Of a DNA stretch of 34,524 nucleotides, positions 27,858-34,524 are shown piece after piece. Below the pieces are notes generated by a model, which saw nothing but the letters and a program-made list of their open reading frames with translations, did not search any database and was not told the origin of the DNA. The translations under genes and the position numbers were made by a program. The stretch lies in contig JAIIWC010000012.1 of assembly GCA_022745215.1 (NCBI GenBank), forward strand, positions 1 to 34,524. The letters run 5' to 3'. Position 1 is the first letter of the stretch, and every line of letters begins with the position of its first letter. Source of the stretch: Collinsella sp. (GTDB lineage Bacteria > Actinomycetota > Coriobacteriia > Coriobacteriales > Coriobacteriaceae).

Positions 27858-28217
27858 GAATATGCAGCTACAACCTCATGACCTCCACATATGCCCATAT
27901 TCGCACGACGTTTCATGCGCATTCCAACCAAATGCCGACCAAGAGCTTGACGGATTTGTGGACAAGATACGGTGCCGCGGGGGCAAGCTGAGCCAAGCCG
28001 CAGGTTAACGGGCACAAGGCTGTGGTCGCAAAATGCATACCAGTGGCCCACAGCACCATCCAAAGATTTTTAAATTCATTGCCAAGTCGCTTAGGAATAC
28101 CCTTTTTTGAACAATTGAGTTGATCAACCACGCTGGTCGGAAGCCGTTTTTTGGCACCTTAAACCCCACTGCAACGTCAAGCGCGGCAAGGCGTTTTAAA
28201 AAATGCCAACTTTTCTG
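27858..28217. other. Gene-free stretch between rpsF and the tRNA-Ser genes
   Basis: About 360 bp with lower GC than the rest, mainly near 28060-28260. Short frames exist on both strands, but none has a good ribosome-binding site or a recognisable protein. Visible items are a perfect GTTGATCAAC palindrome (28119-28128) and several T-runs. No gene or RNA can be supported. Confidence 0.5.
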
Positions 28218-28246
28218 TTTGCACTTTGCGATTCCTCGTGTATACT
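28218..28246 (+). promoter_or_regulatory. Promoter of the tRNA-Ser genes
   Basis: TTTGCA, a 17-bp spacer and TATACT (28241-28246) lie 16 nt before the first tRNA-Ser. Confidence 0.65.
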
Positions 28247-28262
28247 GACTTTCGCATTTAAC

Positions 28263-28353
28263 GGAGAGTTGTCCGAGTGGCCGAAGGAGCACGATTGGAA
28301 ATCGTGTAGGCGTCAAAAGCGTCTCCAGGGTTCAAATCCCTGACTCTCCGCCA
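28263..28353 (+). tRNA. tRNA-Ser (anticodon GGA)
   Basis: The acceptor GGAGAGT pairs with ACTCTCC, and a G discriminator and encoded CCA follow. The anticodon loop reads ATTGGAAAT (GGA, reading UCC/UCU). A long variable arm (GGCGTCAAAAGCGTC) is class II, as expected for serine, and the T-loop is GTTCAAATC. The total is 91 nt. Confidence 0.95.
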
Positions 28354-28361
28354 GTTAATTC

Positions 28362-28392
28362 CAAAGCAGGCCTTCGAGCCTGCTTTGTTTTT
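28362..28392 (+). terminator. Terminator between the two tRNA-Ser genes
   Basis: CAAAGCAGGC pairs perfectly with GCCTGCTTTG (loop CTTCGA), followed by TTTTT. Confidence 0.85.
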
Positions 28393-28401
28393 ACCCCACG
28401 C

Positions 28402-28492
28402 GGAGGGGTGGCAGAGTGGTTGAATGCGGCGGTCTCGAAAACCGTTTGGCCTGTATAAGGTCACGAGGGTTCGAATCCCTCCTCCTCCGCCA
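28402..28492 (+). tRNA. tRNA-Ser (anticodon CGA)
   Basis: The acceptor GGAGGGG pairs with CTCCTCC (one G-T pair), with G discriminator and encoded CCA. The anticodon loop reads TCTCGAAAA (CGA, reading UCG), with a long class II variable arm and T-loop GTTCGAATC. Its last 25 nt before CA are repeated in inverted orientation at 28557-28581. Confidence 0.95.
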
Positions 28493-28503
28493 TTTTGGTT
28501 GAG

Positions 28504-28530
28504 AAAGCTCCCGAAAACGGGGGCTTTTTT
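28504..28530 (+). terminator. Terminator after tRNA-Ser (CGA)
   Basis: AAAGCTCCCG pairs with CGGGGGCTTT (loop AAAA, one wobble), and the T-run has six T. Confidence 0.85.
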
Positions 28531-28556
28531 GTTTAGAGTCCCTTACAAGCAAATAC

Positions 28557-28706
28557 GGCGGAGGAGGAGGGATTCGAACCCGCCAGGGCGCGGAGCGTAA
28601 AGAAAACGCGCCAGTGGCGCGTTTTTAGCGCAGCGCGGTCGGCGTAAGCCGACCGGATAAATTTTGAGCGCTGCTCAAAATTTAGACATCCCTCCTATTC
28701 AACCAC
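28557..28706 (-). pseudogene. Rearranged inverted fragment of tRNA-Ser (CGA)
   Basis: Positions 28557-28581 are an exact 25-nt inverted copy of the T-arm and acceptor end of the tRNA at 28467-28491. On the same inverted strand, GTGGTTGAAT (28706-28697) matches the D-arm of that tRNA. The two pieces are 150 nt apart instead of 76, and the anticodon and variable arms are missing, replaced by hairpins. The D-arm match is only 10 nt and may be chance. It is not a functional tRNA. It may be a decayed duplicate or the trace of an element that used the tRNA end. Confidence 0.6.
28603..28684. repeat. Cluster of three hairpins within the tRNA remnant
   Basis: Three stems in a row: AAAACGCGCC/GGCGCGTTTT (28603-28625), GGTCGGC/GCCGACC (28637-28654) and TAAATTTTGAGC/GCTCAAAATTTA (28658-28684). 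The first ends in a T-run on the plus strand and could terminate transcription. The remaining bases to 28861 show no other gene. Confidence 0.75.
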
Positions 28707-28861
28707 GCCCCCATCGCGTTCAGCATCGACCCAGATCCCCAAACATGGAACCTACGCCCGCATCCAGTCCCGACCGTTTGCCGAGCAATAGGGTCGCAAT
28801 CGGCGCCGAACATGTACTATGTACGGGCATTGTCCAAATCCGTAATCCAAAGGACCCCATC

Positions 28862-29551
28862 TTGCCCGTCGTCGCCGCTATGACCGTTACCTCACACGCC
28901 ACGGATGCCATGGTCGCCATCCCGTTTTGGCTCGAAATGTTCGCCGTCGTCGCGGCTTCAATCTCGGGCGTGTTGGTCGCGCGCGAGCACAAACTCGACC
29001 TGGTGGGTGCAGTTGCGCTCGCCGTGGTCTGTGGCTTGGGCGGCGGTCTTTTACGCGACATGACGCTGCAGGTGGGCAATGTCTACATCCTCAACCAGCC
29101 AATGGCGCTGCCGCTTTCCATTGCCACGGCAGCCATCATCTATATTTTCCCGGCAATCGTCGACAAGCCCGAAAAACTCATTCCCCTGCTCGACATCATC
29201 TCGGTCGGCATCTACGCCGCCACTGGAGCAGACAAGGCGCTGGTCTACGGCTTTGCACCGGCGGTGTGCATCATGATGGGCTTTTTCACCGCGGTGGGCG
29301 GCGGCATGTTGCGCGATGGCTTTATGGGCGTGGTTCCGGGCATTTTCCAACGCACTAACTTTTATGCCATCGCGGCCATCGCCGGATCGGCAAGCTATGT
29401 AAGCCTCGTCATGAGTGGCTTGGTCAGCAATGTCGCCGCGCTAGTCGTATGCGTTGTCGTGACCATGGGTCTGCGCTGGCTCTCGCTGCGCTTTGACATC
29501 AAAAGCCCCACCGAGGACGACATCGCACGTTTTTTGCATCGCAAAAAGTAG
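28862..29551 (+). CDS. TRIC-type cation channel family membrane protein (UPF0126)
   Basis: A protein of about 229 aa with two homologous halves of three transmembrane helices, each with the TRIC glycine motif: GGGLLRD (60-66) and GGGMLRD (146-152). A conserved segment DKALVYGFAPA is also present. Bacterial TRIC proteins form trimeric K+ or Na+ channels; amino-acid transport has been proposed for some. I prefer TTG 28862, since AAAGGA lies 7 nt upstream; ATG 28880 lacks a site. The frame is open back to 28664, but this would add 66 non-membrane residues starting inside the tRNA remnant. Confidence 0.87.
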   Translation: MPVVAAMTVTSHATDAMVAIPFWLEMFAVVAASISGVLVAREHKLDLVGAVALAVVCGLGGGLLRDMTLQVGNVYILNQPMALPLSIATAAIIYIFPAIVDKPEKLIPLLDIISVGIYAATGADKALVYGFAPAVCIMMGFFTAVGGGMLRDGFMGVVPGIFQRTNFYAIAAIAGSASYVSLVMSGLVSNVAALVVCVVVTMGLRWLSLRFDIKSPTEDDIARFLHRKK

Positions 29552-29620
29552 ACAGCACGGCACAGCCCTCCGAAATGCAACCGAGAGGTTCTTTTAGAGC
29601 ACCCGCGCGTTGGGTACCCT

Positions 29621-29645
29621 GTTAGATACATGTCGAGTATCTAAC
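29621..29645. promoter_or_regulatory. Perfect 9-bp inverted repeat before the bactofilin-like gene
   Basis: GTTAGATAC and GTATCTAAC face each other across 7 nt, ending 12 nt before ATG 29658 and touching the GAAGGA ribosome-binding site. It could be a repressor site or an mRNA hairpin controlling translation. No matching promoter boxes are clear. Confidence 0.5.
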
Positions 29646-29657
29646 GAAGGATTCACT

Positions 29658-30803
29658 ATGCCTTGCAACCTAGCACCGTCGTCCCGGCGCCGTAAAGCGC
29701 GTGGCCGCATCGCCCTCCTGTTCGCACTGATTGTGCTTGCGTTGACCGTACTTCCCACGGCTTCGTTCGCCGGCACAGACACCGCCGGCAACGTACTCAC
29801 GACCGACGAAGGCTCCACCCCGGCCGGGGTCGAAGGCGACCTGTACTGGGCCGGTCAGAGCCTCAACCTGGACGACACCTCCATCGGCCGCGATATCATC
29901 GCGGCGGGCGAGACCCTCTCGATTCGCGACTGCACCGTGGGTGGCGCCGTTCGTCTTGCGGCACGCACCATCGACATCGCCAAAACCACGATCGATGGCA
30001 GTGTTACAGTGGCCGGTCAGCACGTTGTACTCAACGCCGACAGCACCGCCAGCTGTTTCTATGCGATAGGCGAGACGGTTGCCCTGCGCGGTTCTACCAA
30101 GTCGGCAGTGCTCGCGGGCGACACCGTGACCATCGATGGCACCGTCGACGGCGATGTTGAGGTTTGGGCCGACAAGCTCATCTTGGGTAAAAACGCGCAC
30201 ATCACCGGCACCGTGAGCGCGCATGTTTCCGAGGACCCCGAGCGCGCCGCAGGAGCCGAGGTCGGCGCGCTCAAGATCGACCACACCGAGAACGAAGATA
30301 CTTCCACCCTTAACGATATCGTCGGCGGCATCGTGGCCGCAGCCCTGTCGACTTGCTTTATCGCCCTGTTGCTCGAGCTCGTCTTTCCGCGTGCGACCGC
30401 CAGCGCCGCCGGAATGCTCCACCAACGTCCCACGCCCCTGTGGGTGAGCGGTCTTCTGGGTACGATTGCTGTCGTCCCCGCCGTCCTGCTGCTGACTATC
30501 TCGATTGCCGGCCTGTCGCTTGCCGGAGCCCTCTTGTGCGGCGTTATCGGCATCGCGTTGGTGTCGAGCGCCTTTGCGGGGTGCGCGATCGCCCGCATGG
30601 TCGGACACAACCAGAACCGCTACGCCATGGCAGCCGTCGGCGGTGTGGCCGCAGGCGCCCTCACAGGACTTCCCCTCATCGGCGACTTCATCAGCGGCGT
30701 GGCATTTGTCTTTATGCTCGGCTACGTTATCCAGATCATCTGGCGCAACGCCCACCTCAAGCCCCAACAAGCCTCCAACACGCCAGGACTCCCCACCGCC
30801 TAG
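29658..30803 (+). CDS. Exported bactofilin-like (polymer-forming) membrane protein
   Basis: A 381-aa protein in three parts. A signal sequence or signal anchor spans 1-38 (RRRKARGRIALL, then a hydrophobic stretch ending TASFA). A repetitive beta-solenoid-like region (about 55-195) has short repeats such as TVGGAVRLAARTIDI, TIDGSVTVAGQ and TIDGTVDGDVEVWADKL, as in polymer-forming bactofilin domains. About four or five transmembrane segments follow (about 215-370). Bactofilins are normally cytoplasmic scaffolds, so this layout puts the solenoid outside the cell. The start at 29658 has GAAGGA. Confidence 0.75.
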   Translation: MPCNLAPSSRRRKARGRIALLFALIVLALTVLPTASFAGTDTAGNVLTTDEGSTPAGVEGDLYWAGQSLNLDDTSIGRDIIAAGETLSIRDCTVGGAVRLAARTIDIAKTTIDGSVTVAGQHVVLNADSTASCFYAIGETVALRGSTKSAVLAGDTVTIDGTVDGDVEVWADKLILGKNAHITGTVSAHVSEDPERAAGAEVGALKIDHTENEDTSTLNDIVGGIVAAALSTCFIALLLELVFPRATASAAGMLHQRPTPLWVSGLLGTIAVVPAVLLLTISIAGLSLAGALLCGVIGIALVSSAFAGCAIARMVGHNQNRYAMAAVGGVAAGALTGLPLIGDFISGVAFVFMLGYVIQIIWRNAHLKPQQASNTPGLPTA

Positions 30804-30812
30804 CCGCCAACC

Positions 30813-30841
30813 ACCACAAAAGGGCCAGGCACCTTTGTGGT
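30813..30841. repeat. Short hairpin after the bactofilin-like gene
   Basis: ACCACAAAAGG and CCTTTGTGGT pair with one bulged base around GCCAGGCA. It lacks a T-run. The wording is like the GGGGACAG-type filler repeats in the left part of the window. Confidence 0.5.
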
Positions 30842-30872
30842 AGCGCAAAGCAACCTGATCCCCTTGCACCAA

Positions 30873-30905
30873 AAAGGGCGCCGACCATTGCGGTCGACGC
30901 CCTTT
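30873..30905. terminator. Terminator between convergent bactofilin-like and typA genes
   Basis: AAAGGGCGCCGACC pairs with GGTCGACGCCCTTT with one mismatch (loop ATTGC). The minus strand ends in TTTTT, and the plus strand in TTTCTTATT, so it can serve both genes. Confidence 0.8.
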
Positions 30906-30932
30906 CTTATTGGCGGCTATAAACCCCAGCGC

Positions 30933-32771
<1,839 letters not shown>

Positions 32772-32888
32772 GTAGTTCCCCTATCTTCTATCCATATACA
32801 AACGGCACGCGTATGCGGCCCGCCCAGCAATGCAACGCTCGGCGGGAATATTGAGCCTTTTACCGAAAACTCGTTTATTTTAGCGATT

Positions 32889-33338
32889 TTAGATAAGAGG
32901 GGTTTCCTCACCTGCAGGTTCAGGGTCGCTCCACATAAAACCATCGCCGGCGCCCATGCCCTCATACAGCACGTATGCCGAAAACCCGCTCTCGAGCGTG
33001 GTCTCAAAGAAGCTCACGAGCAGGGCATCGTGATAGCCGCCGTCAATTTCGACACAGCCGGTGTAGCCGATGGCATAGCGGGCGATGCGTCCGAGCCCCT
33101 CGTCCTTAAGGCCCATCTTGTGCTCGGAGATAAAGTTGGTGGCGGCCTCGAGGCATGCCTCTTCGCCGTCCTCGTCAAGCGCCGCCAGATAGCGGTTGGA
33201 AGCGGCGTCCTCGATCGCCACAACTACACCCGGATTCTCGCCGGCGGCAAGGTCGTCCAAGAACGCGCCAATCAGGTCGCACACCATGGCGTCGAGCTCG
33301 GCGGAGACGTTACCGGCGTCCTGCATATCCTGTGCCAT
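32889..33338 (-). CDS. Small acidic protein of unknown function
   Basis: A 149-aa protein that I cannot place. It is rich in Ala, Asp, Glu and Gly, with no transmembrane helix or signal. The segment VCDLIGAFLDDLAAGENPGVVVAIEDAASNRYL and a later FFETTLESGFSAYVLYEGMG suggest a small alpha/beta fold. GGGAAGG precedes ATG 33338. It lies 30 nt after a small membrane-protein gene and 117 nt before typA. Confidence 0.75.
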   Translation of the reverse strand: MAQDMQDAGNVSAELDAMVCDLIGAFLDDLAAGENPGVVVAIEDAASNRYLAALDEDGEEACLEAATNFISEHKMGLKDEGLGRIARYAIGYTGCVEIDGGYHDALLVSFFETTLESGFSAYVLYEGMGAGDGFMWSDPEPAGEETPLI

Positions 33339-33368
33339 CTTTAGACCTTCCCATCGAGTCTGGCGTCG

Positions 33369-33758
33369 TTACAGTTCTTGCGCCTCGGCAGCGATCTTGG
33401 CGGCAGCGTCGCGGGCGCGCATCATATCCATCGCGCGCTTGTCGAGCACCTTGATCTGGTTGGTCAGCATTACCGCATCGACCACACCCCAGATTACCAA
33501 GCCTGTTGAAATCGAAAACCCAAGCGCACCAACTGTACCACGAAGGCGCGAGCAGATTGCCGCGACAAGAGCGGAGATGACAACCATCTTGATATAGGAG
33601 CCACGGCGCTCGCGAAGTGTGCGGGCCTGCGTCACGTAGGCGATGCGGGCAGCCTCGGATGCCTCCGAGCGCATCTGGGCTTCACGCGCAATGGCAGCCG
33701 CCTCGGCCGACATGCCGCCGGCCATCAGCGAACGCTCCGCAACCTGGCCGCCCCGCAT
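33369..33758 (-). CDS. Small membrane protein of unknown function
   Basis: A 129-aa protein with an alanine/arginine-rich helical N-terminus (1-52), two hydrophobic segments (about 57-70 and 76-98) and a charged helical end. No family recognised. The frame opens at ATG 33758, immediately after the stop of the nuclease-family gene (TAA then ATG), which suggests coupling. There is no clear ribosome-binding site for it; ATG 33725 has GGAG 9 nt upstream and could be the true start. Confidence 0.7.
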   Translation of the reverse strand: MRGGQVAERSLMAGGMSAEAAAIAREAQMRSEASEAARIAYVTQARTLRERRGSYIKMVVISALVAAICSRLRGTVGALGFSISTGLVIWGVVDAVMLTNQIKVLDKRAMDMMRARDAAAKIAAEAQEL

Positions 33759-34259
33759 TTAGAAATCATCGGGGGAGAGCGTATGGACGAACTCGTCGAA
33801 CTTCTCGAACTCCTGCTCGTCGTCGACTTCCTCGGCGTGGGTGGAAACGGTACCCAGGCGATTCATGATGTCGTCCTCCACAAACATGGGGGCATTGCCG
33901 CGCACGGCAAGGGCAATGGCGTCACTGGGGCGGGCGTCGATCTTGCGCTCGCCACCATTGGCAAGCACGACAATCGTCGCGTAGAATACCGGCGGCTCGG
34001 CGCGCACGATCTCGATGCGCTCGAGCTTAGCGCCTAGGGCGTCAACGGTATCGAGCAGCAGGTCATGGGTGATCGGGCGCTCGGCACGGCCGCTATCGAT
34101 GCCGCGGCTGATGGCAGCGGCCTCAAACGAGCCGGTCTGGATGGAAAGCGAGCGCAGGGGCGCGGGCGAATCCGACTTGCTGCAGCGCTCGCGGAGCACG
34201 ATAAGCGATGGCACGGGACCGGCGGCCATGACGATGGTCTCTATGTCGACACGAACCAT
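33759..34259 (-). CDS. Bifunctional nuclease family protein (DUF151)
   Basis: A 166-aa protein of the BFN/DUF151 family. The conserved core reads ISRGIDSGRAERPITHDLLLDTVDALG, then FYATIVVLANGGERKIDARPSDAIALAVR. Plant and Mycobacterium members have been linked to nuclease activity, and the bacterial role is not settled. An acidic C-terminal end (EEVDDEQEFEKFDEF) follows. The start ATG 34259 (MVRVDIETIVMA) has GGAGGTG; the frame open to 34307 is not used. Confidence 0.9.
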   Translation of the reverse strand: MVRVDIETIVMAAGPVPSLIVLRERCSKSDSPAPLRSLSIQTGSFEAAAISRGIDSGRAERPITHDLLLDTVDALGAKLERIEIVRAEPPVFYATIVVLANGGERKIDARPSDAIALAVRGNAPMFVEDDIMNRLGTVSTHAEEVDDEQEFEKFDEFVHTLSPDDF

Positions 34260-34352
34260 GGAACACCTCCGGTACGTAGCGGTTAACACGCGGCAGGGCT
34301 GCCGCATTGAATAGCTATACTACCCAATCTTTCGCCCAGCACACAAAATCAA

Positions 34353-34387
34353 ACTAGTTAATTTGGGACGGGGCTCTTTTGACTACT
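34353..34387. repeat. Short repeat with GGGACGGGGC core, copy 2
   Basis: Repeats the 15-nt core AATTTGGGACGGGGC of 10998-11034, again with a T-run and CTACT after it. The ends ACTAGT and ACTACT pair imperfectly. It lies between the DUF151 gene and tRNA-Ile. Confidence 0.7.
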
Positions 34388-34400
34388 TTTATTGAATAAG

Positions 34401-34431
34401 AAAAAAGCCTCGAGGCAAATGCCCCGAGGCT
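34401..34431 (-). terminator. Terminator after tRNA-Ile
   Basis: On the minus strand AGCCTCGGGGC pairs with GCCTCGAGGCT (loop ATTT, one mismatch), followed by TTTTT. Confidence 0.85.
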
Positions 34432-34444
34432 CTTCGCATTTTGA

Positions 34445-34521
34445 TGGTGGACCTGACAAGATTCGAACTTGTGACCTCCCGGTTATCAGCCGGACGCTCT
34501 AACCAACTGAGCTACAGGTCC
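34445..34521 (-). tRNA. tRNA-Ile (anticodon GAT)
   Basis: The acceptor GGACCTG pairs with CAGGTCC, with A discriminator and encoded CCA. The D-arm is TAGCTCAGTTGGTTAGAGC and the anticodon loop is CTGATAACC (GAT, reading AUC/AUU). The T-loop is GTTCGAATC. It is 77 nt long and lies complete within the window. Confidence 0.95.
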
Positions 34522-34524
34522 ATC

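Noticed and set aside
28119..28128. GTTGATCAAC perfect palindrome
   Set aside because: Ten bases only, with no promoter or gene close enough to make it a credible operator.
28005..28316. Minus-strand frame of 103 aa beside the tRNA-Ser genes
   Set aside because: It runs through the tRNA and its promoter, with no family resemblance or start signal.
28557..28581. Phage or integrative-element attachment site proper
   Set aside because: The copy is inverted relative to the tRNA, while attL/attR of one element are direct repeats. No integrase gene is in the window.
28664..28861. N-terminal extension of the TRIC protein
   Set aside because: It begins inside the tRNA remnant, has no ribosome-binding site and is not membrane-like. 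The TTG at 28862 with AAAGGA fits family length.

Overview
The window is a GC-rich (roughly 60 %) chromosomal segment of an actinobacterium. Gene content, gene order and protein style (alanine-, aspartate- and glutamate-rich) point to the class Coriobacteriia, most likely Collinsella or a close gut relative. This is inference from recognition and was not tested by a search. Almost every gene lies on the minus strand; plus-strand genes are confined to 9.2-10.5 kb and 28.2-30.8 kb. No prophage, complete insertion sequence, CRISPR array or defence island is visible.

Layout. 0-2.4 kb: a polar amino-acid ABC importer (ATPase, Tat-type lipoprotein binding protein, permease, and a second permease cut by the window edge). 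2.8-5.2 kb: a YqeY protein, a membrane-anchored parvulin foldase and a lone PTS EIIA. 5.3-9.0 kb: purN, purM, purF. 9.2-10.5 kb: a plus-strand PF06541-type membrane protein with a textbook promoter and terminator. 10.6-12.5 kb: a degenerate MoaE-like protein, a class B sortase and purE. 13.0-17.7 kb: carB and carA. 17.9-20.7 kb: a single-pass membrane protein of unknown function and an ABC exporter. 20.9-24.4 kb: a NUDIX hydrolase, purD and purA. 24.5-27.8 kb: the conserved rpsF-ssb-rpsR-rplI-dnaB block. 28.2-28.7 kb: two tRNA-Ser genes and an inverted tRNA remnant. 28.9-30.8 kb: a TRIC-type channel and a bactofilin-like membrane protein on the plus strand. 30.9-34.5 kb: typA, two uncharacterised small genes, a bifunctional-nuclease-family gene and tRNA-Ile.

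The main metabolic theme is de novo nucleotide synthesis. Six purine genes (purN, purM, purF, purE, purD, purA) lie in four clusters, with carAB supplying carbamoyl phosphate for pyrimidines and arginine. The amino-acid importer could feed glutamine to PurF and CarA, but its substrate is not readable from sequence.

The most unusual material is intergenic. Two ~148-bp elements (2647-2794 and 20801-20947) share an elaborate secondary structure. A 15-bp stem differs at seven positions between the copies yet stays paired, and both copies start 0-3 nt after the stop codon of a minus-strand gene. This is the best candidate for an undescribed structured RNA or mobile element. There are also several other short palindromic families (GGGGACAG-type and GGGACGGGG-type), long perfect hairpins around purE and carB, and a rearranged inverted fragment of tRNA-Ser.
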